64,000 nt of DNA, taken from contig NC_088171.1 of NCBI RefSeq assembly GCF_028769735.1, forward strand, positions 82,450,716 to 82,514,715. Direction: 5' to 3'. A program made the position numbers and the translations under genes. The notes beneath the pieces were generated by a model. It saw only the letters and a list, made by a program, of their open reading frames with translations, had not been told where the DNA came from and made no database searches. Origin of the DNA: Zonotrichia leucophrys gambelii. Lineage: Eukaryota > Chordata > Aves > Passeriformes > Passerellidae. Below are positions 23,834 to 35,508 of this stretch, one piece after another; within the stretch, counting starts at the first letter, position 1; the number at the start of each line of letters is the position of its first letter.

Positions 23834-26000
23834 AATCATAGAATCTTTTCATCTAGAAGCAACTTCAATAGTCATCTAATCCAAACAGGTTCCTGGTCAA
23901 AGGAACCACACCCAACTCGATCAGGTTGCCCAGGGCCTTGTCCAGGTGGATGGATACCCACAATCTCTCTGGGCAATTTCTTCAAGGGCTTAACAGATTT
24001 CATATGAAATTGCTTTCCTTGAATCTAATCAGACTCTTTTGTGTTGTAACTTAGATCCATTACCCTTATGAAATGCATTCTGTAGTTTTGAGAGGAGCCT
24101 GGCTCCATTTTCTCTATGCTGTTCTATGAAGAACTTTAAAAAAGAAGAAACTTCCTTGACTTCTCATCCTGAGGCTAAAAAACCTTGTTGTCTCATGCTC
24201 TTCCTCATGCATTACAGCCCTAATCAGCTCCACTGGACTCACTCTGGTATGCCAACATTTTTAAGATGCAATTTGTGCTTCTGTGGTTGCAGTCTGTCCC
24301 ATCCTCATCTACCTCTGAAAATAATCTGACACAGCTTTTTCTACATGTGCTTATTGGATAGTTCAAAACAGTAAGATGCCTCCTCACCTTACTATTCCCT
24401 CGAGAGTCAAAGATATTAGCACTCCTCAATGCCCTCTCACATGCCATGTACTGCTACCCCATAAACATTTTGATGACTCTCCACTGGACTCACACCAGCA
24501 TAGCAATGTCCTTCCTGGGAAGCCCACAGGCAGTCCAGCTGTGAATGGCCCACACAGAAAGCTTCATCACCCTTGACCTTTTGGCTACACTCCTGCTGTG
24601 CTAGATGGACTTTACTTGAGGCTGCTAAGGGAGCTGAACACAGTCATTGTAAGTCATTGCTATGTTGTTGCCCATCCTTGCTGTAGGAATACCTATAATA
24701 AACCTTGCTGCCTCATGTTTATTTTACATCCCTCTTTCTCACCCCTTTCCTGCAAATCTGCTTTCTAGCCAGTTGGTGTCCAGCCTGAATTGCTGCACAG
24801 AGTTACTCCAAATAAAATTGTGGAACCATAAATCTGTATTTGTTGAACTTCATGAGCTTCCTCTCAACTTACCTGCCCAGCTCATTGAGCACTCTCTTAA
24901 TAGCAGTCCTGTCCAGTGTATTGGTCCCCATCTTTTCTAGTCCTTATCTTACCAAAAGGACTACAAGAATACTGTGTGATACTATATCAAAAGTCAAGGT
25001 AAATGTCCTGTACTTGCTATTCCCTTCTCGCAATCTGGCATGGTGTTATCATAGGAGGGCAGGATTTCCTCTGGCTAAATCTATGCTGGCTTTTCCCTAT
25101 CACCCTCCTGTCATACATTTGCCTGGCTAGGGCTTCCAGCCAGGTTTGTTTGCAGTTCTGTAGACTGATGTTAGACTGATGTTTGGGTTTGCCTTCCTGA
25201 TCTTCCTGAAGATGGGTGTAGTATTTGTTTTTTTTCTGTTCACAAGGAACCTCCTTTATTTGCCATGACCTTCCAAGGATGATAAAACATGGCCTTACAA
25301 TGACTGTGTCCAGCTCCCTTAGCAGCCTCAAGTGAAGTCCATCTAATAATGTGGGTTTGCATGTGTAAAACTGATTTGATTGCTTCCTAATGGATAATGC
25401 TTCATTCCCAGAGACTCTGCTGGTAGGCTCAGTGACCCAGGACCCCTGGTAGCAGACATTGGTGGTGAAAACTGAGACAAAAGGCATTGGGTACCTTGGC
25501 CCTTCGTGTTGCCTTGTATAATGAGGGACATACAGAGGTTATCAACATAGCCTATTCTTTCCGTCTGTTTTTAATTTCCACCACAGCTGAGCTTTGGCTT
25601 TGCTAATTCCAACACTGCTTGTTTAGGTAACATCTTTATATTCCTGCTGAGTTGTCTGTGCACAGCTCTGCCTGTCATAGAGTTCCTTCTGATGATTGAG
25701 CTCGATCAGGGGGTCCTTGTTCCTGTTGCCCTTCTGCATGTGCAGAGAATGACCTGTTGTGTTTTGAGGAAGACACTCTTGAAGAACTACCAGGTATCCT
25801 GGGTTCCTTTGCCTTTCAGATCAATTTTCTATGGAATTTTTGCTAAACAGATCTCTGAACAAACTGCATTCTAATACCTGGAAGTCCATGGTTCTGATCT
25901 TTCTATTGGTTTTCTCAGGTTTCTGAGGATTTTGAAAGCCAAGATCTCACGATTAATGTAGACAAAACTTAAACTCAGCCTTCCCATGATCTGGAAAATT
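23834..26000 (-). mobile_element. Long antisense CR1 LINE copy, 3' end through ORF2
   Basis: The plus strand reads the reverse complement of a CR1 element across about 2.1 kb. It starts with the 3' tail (ATCATAGAATC), then the phrase GTTGCCCAGGGCCTTGTCCA near 23925. The ORF2 region follows: TTGTTGAACTTCATGAG near 24840, the antisense of the LDFSKAFD reverse-transcriptase motif near 24984-25010 (AAAGTCAAGGTAAATG), and then the pre-RT segment (GTGAAAACTGAGACAAAAGG near 25465). Order and spacing match antisense avian CR1. The copy is full of stops and indels. It is the longest single repeat in the window; both ends are approximate. Confidence 0.85.
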
Positions 26001-26197
26001 CATTTGCAAGTAACAAATTATAGAGAGCATCTCTCAGTGTTGTATCTACATTATAACCTCTATCTAGGATGGAAACTGGGGTTTTTTCCTTTCTTTAATT
26101 GCTTGTTAAAAACGTATTAACCTTTAAATTACAGACAGCAAATAGACAGATCAATAAATATTTAATCTGTTTCTCTGTACAAGCTTGAAATAAAAAT

Positions 26198-26640
26198 GAT
26201 CATAGGATAATAGGATAATTCAGGTTGGAGAGGAGCTCAGGAGGTCATCTCCTGCAGGGTAAAAGCTGCTGACCACAGAATAGGGTGAGCTGTGAGGTCA
26301 GACACTGTTACTCAGGGCTTTGCCCAGTCTGGTCCTGAAAGTTTCCAAGGCTGGAAACAGCACACAACTTTTTTATATAATCAGATCCACTACTCAGTTG
26401 TCCTTATAGTGGACATCTGGTCTGAACATGTCGTGATTCAACTTATGCCTGGTGCTTGTCATCATCTCACCCCTTTGAGCAGCTTGGCTTCACCTTCCCA
26501 ATAACTTCCTCATGAAAGCCATCAGACTGCTGTTACGTTCCCCCAAATCTCTCTCTTCTCCAGGCTTAATGAGCCCCATTCCCTTAAACTGTCCTCATTT
26601 TATGCAATTTTAAGCAAATTTACCATTTCCAAGTCAGTTT
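26198..26640 (-). mobile_element. CR1 LINE 3' fragment, antisense
   Basis: It starts with the reverse complement of a CR1 tail (ATCATAGGATAATAGG, then TTCAGGTTGGAGAGGAGC) and continues through an antisense 3' region that includes TCTTCTCCAGGCTTAATGAG near 26555. It is a separate insertion from the copy ending at about 26000, because the 3' tail occurs again here. Confidence 0.85.
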
Positions 26641-27723
26641 GTAGCATTCTGTGACATCAGCACCAAGCTCTCAAATGTTATTCAGGAAACTTTTAGAGCT
26701 ACTTGGAGGCTGGAAATCCCACTTTGGTAGCAGACACCCTGGGACACTGGCATTGCACAGATGAATATGGCAATGGCTAAAACCGCTATGGGAACCCAAA
26801 CTGATATATTTAATTTCTGAAATGGGGGAAAAAAGTAAAGAAAGAAAAAAAATTTTAAAAAAGAAGGCAAAGTACTCTACCAAAATTTTCAGAGATTAAA
26901 ACCTAAAAATATTAGAGAAGCCATCATTATAAAATAGTAAATACAGTAAAAATTTTAAAAGCTTTTTGTCTTTTGTCAAGTTAAATTGTGTAGACAAGCT
27001 TCTTAATTTCTTAAAGGTAAAAGGTAGTCTATTAAATGTATTAATAATATCAGAGATATCATTTCACTGCAAAGAAAACTGACTGAGAGATAACTATGTC
27101 CTCCTACCACCTAATATATTTGTGAATTTCTGAATTGATCTCATAAGTCCAGCTATTTATAATTTGGCAATAGGACAAATTTAATATTTTCTTCATATAA
27201 AATAATATGTGCTTGCTGATTAACTCCTTCTCACACATGGTAAGTTTTCCCCTACTTATATCTAACTATGTTCAATGTATTATATATGATGGCATTATAT
27301 CTTCCTGGTGATGTATTTCATCACAATAAGCAAATGTTATCTTATTCCTTTGGATACAGAGAAAGTAAAATAAAATATATGTTATTTAAATGGTCCCAAC
27401 TGGTTCATGACTATAGTGATTGAAGACTATCCAATGGCTTAAAACTAATTTCTCATACTATTGCTTAAGTTGGATATAAATAATACAGATTTTTGACTAA
27501 TCCTTTAGCTGACGGATGAGTTTCACAGATTTTTTGAATTTATATGAGCTGTATGACTGAAGACTTCTAAATGGGTGAAATTCTTTACCTGCAAGGGTTA
27601 AGATATGGGGTTTTTTTTTCTAATTGGTAAGGTCTGTGAATTATTTGACTCTTTTGACTGAACATGATTCCTGTGTTACAATCTCTCTTTTGCTTGAACT
27701 CTTCCATATTTACTTTTAGAACA

Positions 27724-27758
27724 GATAGATATAGATATAGATATAGATATAGATATAG

Positions 27759-27806
<48 letters not shown>

Positions 27807-27832
27807 GGATAGATAGATATAGATAGATAGAT
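27724..27832. repeat. GATA / GATATA microsatellite
   Basis: About 110 bases of simple repeat. The left part (to about 27760) is built of ATAGAT hexamers and the right part of GATA tetramers with one GATG interruption and one ATAGAT unit. Both strands are open in some frames only because of the repeat; the minus-strand frame reads Tyr-Leu-Ser-Ile repeats and is not a gene. Confidence 0.97.
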
Positions 27833-29134
27833 GTGTAGAAAAATAAGTATTTGGATATATGCAATAAGCCAAGATTGTTCTCACATACAAAGAAGGCTAG
27901 AAAAACAGCTGGATCAGATACCGCAAGCTGTCAGAAAATTTTCAAGAATTACACATTGAGTCAGTAAAAGATCAGCTGATGGACAGAAGAGAGAGAGGAA
28001 ATATGTTCTCATAGAAGAAAAAGATCTTAAATTTCAAGGTTGAAATGAAATGGCTGGTAAATGGTTTTATGTAGTTTGAAAGAGATAACAAATTTGTAGG
28101 TCAAGAAAATTCTTAAAATCTTAGCCCAAATGTACACAAAACACTGTTTCTGAGAAGTCTCCTGTTATTCTAAATAGGAAGTAGTTTCTTTCTCTGTTGG
28201 TCAATGTCACCGTAAGAACTTAGAATTTTGCAGGTACATGACTGTTAATTGGTTTATTTAGACTGATTATTTGTCAAATGTTAAGACAACATAGAGTGCT
28301 GCAAATCCAGTGCCACACTGTCTTTGTACAGACTGACAGATGATTTACCAGACCCCTAAGAAAGTGTCACAAAAAATTTACTGCACTAAGTAGACTTTCT
28401 TTTGCAGATCATTGTTGACCAGAATAAGCGAAGAATTAACAATTCTGCCCTGATATTAAACATGCTATAGAATAGAAATAGTATATCTGAATATCTATTC
28501 TATTTCAAGCATTTGAGTAAGGCAAATGTCTTACTGGCAACTGAAAGCATTCTAAAATATATATATAGCTTTTTACATACACTTGTGTTAATGATAGCTC
28601 AAATGTAGAGCTATTAGATGAAAGAATAACATCAAAGCTATCCATAATGGCAATTCTCACTTGGTTTGAAGCTGACTTTGCCATAAGAACTAGATCAAGC
28701 AATAAACATGAGAATAATTATCCAGCTGGGCAATTGGGAAGTATTTGAAAATTTCCAGGCAGATAAATCTTGTCCTAAAAAATACTCGGCTATTAATTTG
28801 TTTGCACTCACGGTTGTCTTAATGCTTGCTATTTAAATGTACAAAACCACTATTTGAAACAGTTTGGGGTTTTTTTAATCTCATTTCCTATTGCCATTTT
28901 TACCAATTAATGTGTGGACTCCTTGCTTTTAAGTGGTTAAGAGTTTAAGTGCCCAGTTAAGAGTTCCTTAAATCAGCAACTTAACCTACTTAAGAAAAAT
29001 TAAAAATTGCAGCTTAGTAATTAAAAATGTGTTCTCAGACCTATAGACATATATCCTTTTATGTACTCAGGTGAGCTCCTCCACTTCATTTCTCAGAATT
29101 GCTCACAGCAATGATATTAAACATGCATGTTTAA

Positions 29135-29200
29135 TATGAATAATGGGGATGAATAATATGAGCTCTCTGGACCCCCTCCAGTTCTATTATCTAAGGTTTC
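29135..29200 (+). mobile_element. Possible CR1 3' tail relic
   Basis: A GACCCCCTCCAGTTCTATTA phrase preceded by a weak match to the CR1 pre-tail suggests a very old sense-oriented LINE end. The match is short, so this is a weak call. Confidence 0.35.
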
Positions 29201-29367
29201 TTTCAAATCTCTGGTCCCGTTAGTATCCTCATTCAGCAGCTTGCTCATCTGGGAAGGACATAAAGGAATCAAATCGTACTTGTTGAGAATTATATCATTG
29301 CTTTGAAATGAAGGAAGACCAACATAGACGTTTTGTTATTACAGTATTTATCTTCAGTTAGCAAGCC

Positions 29368-29417
29368 ATCATTAGTTATGGTAATAGTTAGCTATCATTA
29401 ATTATGGTAATAGCATG
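29368..29417 (+). repeat. Short tandem duplication, about 26-bp unit
   Basis: The unit ATCATTAGTTATGGTAATAG with a short extension is followed at once by a near copy that carries a G-to-A change (ATCATTAATTATGGTAATAG). It looks like a local slippage product. Confidence 0.7.
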
Positions 29418-29601
29418 AAAATTAATTACTGAAATTAATCCCTAATGCCTCCTTATGATGCCTCCTTTCTTCTACCAAATTAAACATTTTTTTTCCTTAT
29501 TTCATTGGTGGCTACTCCAGATAGAGTAAAATAATATAAAGAACAAGCTAAGTGTAAAATTACATTTCTTACTGTTATAGATGGCATTTTTCTCCTATGA
29601 G

Positions 29602-29691
29602 TTCTGGTTAGAGCCAGGGCAGGGTTAATTTTTGCAGTAGCTGGGACGGACATGGATAGGACCCTGAGGTTATCCTATATTACCTCATGCC
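29602..29691 (+). mobile_element. ERVL-type LTR fragment
   Basis: The phrase GGGTTAATTTTTGCAGTAGC, followed by TGGGACGG and an ATCCTATATTACCTCATGCC-like end, resembles part of an avian ERVL LTR. Only about 90 bases match, with no partner LTR nearby, so this is a truncated relic and the assignment is tentative. Confidence 0.45.
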
Positions 29692-32600
29692 TTTCCTAAT
29701 CCCCAACAGGGCATCCACACACAAAGAGTGAAAGAATATCCTATCCCTAGCCCTACATAAAAACTCTTTTAATGAGAGAACACAATGCAGATGATAAATC
29801 CCATGATAATTTGACATTGCAGAAAATCTCAAAGAATTTTTCAATATTAGTTTAAAAATAATTGATTTTAATTTATCTGTGTAGAATTTTTTAGTAGTTT
29901 CTAGTTTTGCAATGATCAGCACGTATGCTGGGCACTGATTTTCATAGCAACGCACGTGGGAATGCACGTGGCATTCACTTTTCTGTTTGGAAGCTGAGGA
30001 AGCTTTACCCCAGTGTTTCTGTTTAGTCTGAAGTGTTATTAAAAGCTGCTCATCCTAGTGAGGCCAGGGTCACAGCTTTGGAGAGAAGGAAACTGTGCAC
30101 ACAACGAGTCAACAAATAATGGAATCCTTGGTGTCAGTGTGACCCAGTCAAGGACTCAATGCTGCTGACAACAACCCACTTAAGGATCCTGGTTTCAGAA
30201 TTCAGGGCAGGCCACAGGAGATGCCTGAGGGCACAAGGGGGCCAAACCAGGGTGTGTCCTGGGGAACATGGATGCAGGGAAGTGAAAATGGACTCACCCA
30301 AGTCTTGACAGCTCTGAGGACACCCTCAAAGCAGGTCAATGTATGTGTCCAGGATGGCAAGTCAACCTCTGTCCTGACACTCCTGATGTGTGACCAACTC
30401 CCACAAAACACTCTTGTGACTGCAGCCTGATGCAAAATTTGTTAGAAAAAGATAAGAGAGCAACTGCAACCTCTTCAAATGATCATATATTTTTATGCTT
30501 CTCTTTCATCCATGAGATGAAGGCTGTCATTTTCCTCTTAAAGCTTTCTCTTCTTTAAGTTAGGAACTCCCAGCTTGTTTAACCTCTTCAGATGATATAT
30601 ACAACACTTTAGCTTCTTTCCATTTTTTTCATCAAAGTTCCATTAATTGCTTTCATCTTTCTGGAAAATAAAGCTTTCCTAGTAGAATAAGCTAGTCTAG
30701 GCTTTATCTTTATACTTTCCTGTTTATAGCCTGTCTCTTTATATTTTCCAGAGTGATGTTTATCTCTTTTCACACTACCCTGACACTGTGATGTCATAGT
30801 GTTCTCATCATCCTCCATAGTCTCTGGTATGTTTTTCTGCATAATTGCTAGGGACACACTTCAACTCATCCCATCCAATCTTCATGATGTTTATCATTCC
30901 TGCATAGGATTACTTGTCACCATCTTCCGCTGAATTTAATTTATTTCATAACTTTCAGTAATTTTATAATTATTTTTTTCATTTTCATTAGCTTCAATGG
31001 AGTCAGAGTAAGCAAAATTTGTAGCTTCTCCTTTATCCAAATAGAGCAAGAAGTAGTGGACCTTTGCAGAGGATATTCTGATTAGATATTCAGGAAAGAA
31101 TTTAACTGCCAAGAACAGCAGAAGTGTGGGATAGAGTGGGTGTAAAATCTTCATTGCTAAAGTCCTTTCAGATCAGGATCGACAGGCATCTGTCAGCAGT
31201 GACATAAGTACAAGTACAAAAGTGCTTTATGCCAGTAATGGAATAGATTCTGGAATAGAGGCTGCTTCCAATGGTTCTGTGCACAGAGGAAACCAATAAT
31301 TGCTTGCAGTTGCATGAGGCTGCAGAGTAAATTAGCCATAGGCCAGGGAAAGAAGTCTCGATAAAAGAACAAAAGCTACATTTTAATCACATTTGTCAAC
31401 ATGTGGTCTTCAAAAGTAATACATAAGGATTTCCAAAGAATATGAGGCATCAGGTGTTTGGAAATATAGCATGCATGTACACAGAATCTATTCTTTGAAA
31501 AGACTCCAAGCATATTTATATAAAGATAATGCATCAAAAATTATCTTTCATTAAAGGTGATTTTTTTCCACAAGTAATGCTGTTGAATATTTTTAATTTT
31601 TTATTTAAAATTATTTTAAGTGATGCTCAAAAGTTTGCTTCCACTTCTACAAAAAGACATTCCACACCACTTTGAGGTTTTTTCTCTTTTAGATTTAGAA
31701 TCTCAGTTTGCAGTTGAGCAGAAGTGGCAGAAAGTTTCAAGACCTGGTGATACAACCAATAATAAGATTTCATAGTGATATTCTCTGGGGAATAAGAACA
31801 AAATATAGTTCACGCTTCACATGGTAAGAACCATGCAGCAACTATCAGCAGGTTGGGTGGAAGGGGAGAGCAGCCTGTCTTCTACAGCTGGTAATGCTTC
31901 AAGTGCAGTGCTTCTTTATTATACTCTGGTTTCTGCAGGACACCCTTGTGCTTCTGAAAACAGTAATTCAAAATCTGAAAGCCTACTGCAAGCAAAGTTA
32001 CCCCAAGGGATCTAGAAGTTAACCTGAATTTCACAATAACTCATTTCTTATTAAGTCTTTTTTTTTTTCTTTCCTTTTTCTTTCCAGCAAAAAGGATCCT
32101 TTTTCAGGGTTGGTTCTTGCAATAATATGAAATGTACAGTGGCAAGAAAGAAATATCATAAGAGTAACTGTAAGTAAAAAATTACTGGGTTAACTGGTTT
32201 GGTAATGATATAATAACTACTAAAAATATACTGAAATTACTGTAAATACCAATGCAGAAATTAACTGCACTCTGCTTTTTTTAATGCAGAGATTCTTCCC
32301 TCAAAGCTCTGCAGTAGAGAAAGCATGCTATTGACCAAAGGAATATTGGGTTCAAATTCATAAAGCTTTGGGGAAGCATGTTTATTTTAAAATAGCAGAT
32401 TTCTCTAGCAACTACTTTAAGTCAATATTGAAACCTAGAAGAGTACCTGCAAAATGGGACCTTTAAGTCTTAAAATTTCTCTTTAATAATTAATTCCCAA
32501 ATATATGATTGAGACCAGCCAGAAGAATTTCATGCAGTGTTGCTGTAGAAGAGCCAAGCTGCAAAAAACTGTAAAACTGTACTGGGAATAGACTAACACA

Positions 32601-34189
32601 CAGGGGATATGTGCTTCTAAAATGAACCTAACAGTATTGTAATTACTTTCTCTTCAGATTATGGGAGATCTCCATGCAAATGCTCTGGTTGTATTTCAGC
32701 CCTTGGGCCATTTTCCTAACAGGGGTATAATGTCGTTACATAACATACATTTCAAATACACTTGAAATGCTTTTGTATGAGCAACACAGTAAAATCCAAG
32801 AGCACTTATTTTAGCTCTGAAGGTGAGCTCTGAACGAGTTTGAGTGCTGCTTTTCCCTACTGCTGATGCTGTTTGTAAGTGGTGCCCTGCAAGCCACTCT
32901 TCCCAAGCAAGCAGAGTGCTGCCATGAATGTGATCCGATGTGGGGAGTGCTGGGAGCTGCTACCAATAAACTGTGGTACTGAACAAATGGTTTTATATAC
33001 TGGCAACAACAGCAATAACAAAAACCTATACTCCTCTTTCCCTTCTCCCAGCCCACTGATATCCTGCTTATGAAACAGCTGCAGGATCAGAACAACCTCA
33101 CAGAAGCAGTCACAGCTCAGATTTTATCTTGCATGAGAGGTTAACCTAAACCTGAGAAGACAGAACTATCACAAGGAGCTCTATCAGGAGAGTAGTGATG
33201 TAAAGTGAATTACATTTTAAACACTGTCAAGGAAACATAAAGAAGCAAAATGACTTTTCAGCACAGGAGTGTCCATAAAAGAAATGCAATAGAGTAGACA
33301 GAAAGAAATACCTTGAAATTGTGACTAGAGTAAGTAGAAAATATTAAGAATTTGTCTTACATTTTTAACTACTCAATCCTCCAAATAGCTGTGCCACTAC
33401 ACAACATCAAGAAGTTCACAGCTGGTGTGTGACAGCTGTTAGTCAAAGTACCATACAGGAGCATGAATCAAAAAAAAACTCTCAGTTATCTTGAAATATT
33501 TGAGTATCTGTTTTTATAAGACAATGCTAATCCAGAAATAGAAAGAAATAAAACTCCAGCAAATAAGTAGGCTTGAAAAACAGTAACATCATACCATCAT
33601 TAAACACTTCATGTAATTCATGCCCACTGTAGAAATTAAACAAGGTAAAAGAAGATGAGTAATGATTAGAAAATGGTATGTAATTTGACTTATTTTATTT
33701 GACTAAATACCCAAACTTATGAGCACATAGTTATAACTCAACAGCACCATCAAGGACAAATGAGCACTAGGATCTGTGTTTCAGTGGAGTTTTATTATTT
33801 ATGCTCCTTCAATGCATATTCCCTATGTTGGATCTATCTAGCTTATGTTTCCCTTTTAATTAATAGTACTTTGCATCTGGCTCAGTCATGTAGAGTGAGA
33901 TCTTTAACTTTTACTGAACTTTCAGAAGTGTGGTGTGTGTATAACATTTTGTTTCTCCTTGTGATTCTCTTTTTTCATTACAGTATGTCCACAGGCTTCT
34001 TGCTACATGTTTCTTATTTTGATTAGCTGCAAAAATAGGGGCCATATGCTCCTTCTCCCTCCCTTTTTTTAAAATAATCAGAGATAAGCATATGTTAAAA
34101 ACCATAATTTAGTGTCATGAACTAAGAGATGGAAAAAGCCTGAATAACTCATCAACTTGCTCTTGCTGCCAGTTTGAAAAAACATCACC

Positions 34190-35508
34190 ATTGGAATTCT
34201 GAATGCAAGTCCAGGTTCACCAGACCATCAACTGCAAAGAATGTGTTATGGAGTGCTTAGAAAAGTGGTGTTGAGCCAGCCACCAACAATAAAAGTCAAC
34301 ATGGGTTCACAACAGGAAAAACATATTTAACTCATTTTATATCTTTCTATGATAAGTTTTAGTGGGTGAAGAGAAGGCAGTGGATGTAGTTTTCCCAACT
34401 TTAATAAGTTTTTTGGTCCCTTACAGCATCCTTCTGTGATGTGTTACCCAGCTGTGGGATGAGCAGGATCACAGTGCATGGATGAAGACCTGTTTGAGGG
34501 GCAAGGCTGGCAGAGTTGTAGAGCATGGGGCTGCACCTGTGTGGCACTGGGTCTCCAGCAGTGGCAGTGCTCCTCAGGGTTCCACTCAGCCAGTTCTGCC
34601 CAGAACGCCTGTGAGCAACCTGGGAGCAGGAGGTGAATGCGTCATTAGCATCTTTGCTCATGAGACTGAACTGGGAGCTGCCCTTGGCTGTCTCAAGGGA
34701 CAAGATGCCTTGCAGAAGGATCTAGGTAGGTTGACATACCGGGCTATCTATGATAAATGGGATGAAATTTAACAAGTCAAAGTGCCGGATCCTGCACCTA
34801 GGATGGAGTAACACCACACACAACTATAAACTGGGAGAGGAGAGGCTGAAGAGCAGCCCTGTGAGGAAATCTGAGGGTGCTGGTCAGCACCAGCAGCTTA
34901 GTGAGAGTCAGCAGTGCATTCTGTGGCAGCAGAGAGCCCAAATCCCCACTGGGGAGCATCACACACAGCATCACCAGCTGGCCAAGAGATGTGATTATCC
35001 CCATTTATTCAGTGCAGGTGCAGCCTCAGCCCAAGGACTGAAGAAGGCTGTAAAGGTCCTTGAATGTTCCCAGAGGAGGATAATAAAGCTGATAATGAGG
35101 CTGGAAGGGATGTCCAGTGAGGAGCAGTTGAGGACTTTGGGTTTGTGTGGTTTGGAGAAAAGAAGTCTGAGTGGTGATTTCATTGCTCTCTACAGCTCCC
35201 TGCAGAGGGAAGGGAGAGGGAGGTGCCTGGGATTCAGTGACAGGATTCCTGGCAATGGATCAGAGCTGCACAAGGAGAGGTTCAGATGGCATTAGGAAGC
35301 ATTTCTTTACTGAGAGGGTGGTCAAACACTGGAACAGGCTTCCTGCTGAAGTGCTTGAATCCCAAAGCCTGTTAGCATTTAAGAGACATTGGGACTGTGC
35401 TCTTAATAACCTGCTTTAAAACTTTGGTCAGCCCTAATGTAGTCAGGCAGTGGCACTGGATGATTGCTGTAGGTTCCTCAAACTGAAATAGCCTGTTCTA
35501 TTCTATTG
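34190..35508 (+). mobile_element. CR1 LINE 3' half: RT C-terminal region to tail
   Basis: Sense-oriented CR1. A degraded reverse-transcriptase part is visible near 34300-34400. From 34750 the protein resembles the CR1 ORF2 C-terminus: FNKSKCRILHLG, later LGLCGLEKRSLSGDFIALYS, and then, in another frame at 35290-35420, HFFTERVVKHWNRLPAEVLE. The element ends with the CR1 tail at 35460-35508 (TGTAGGTTCCTC, AACTGAAATAG, then TTCTATTCTATTG). Frameshifts and stops break it into several pieces, so no functional protein is made. Confidence 0.92.

Larger units (their letters stand above)
26641..34189. other. Gene-free AT-rich stretch with a GATA microsatellite and minor relics
   Basis: No recognisable gene. 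Contents include the GATA microsatellite (27724-27832), a weak CR1-like tail (29135-29200), a short LTR fragment (29602-29691), an approximate 26-bp tandem duplication (29368-29417) and one exon-like island (32088-32169). A GC-richer patch at 30180-30430 has overlapping open frames on both strands but no domain I recognise. Confidence 0.55.

Noticed and set aside
27585..27890. Minus-strand frame with Tyr-Leu-Ser-Ile repeats
   Set aside because: It is a translation of the GATA microsatellite.
30202..30435. Overlapping open frames on both strands at a GC-richer patch
   Set aside because: No domain or family is recognised, and the two frames mirror each other; no splice or promoter signals support either.
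32330..32370. tRNA-like B box (GGGTTCAAATTCA)
   Set aside because: There is no matching A box at the right distance and no cloverleaf can be drawn.
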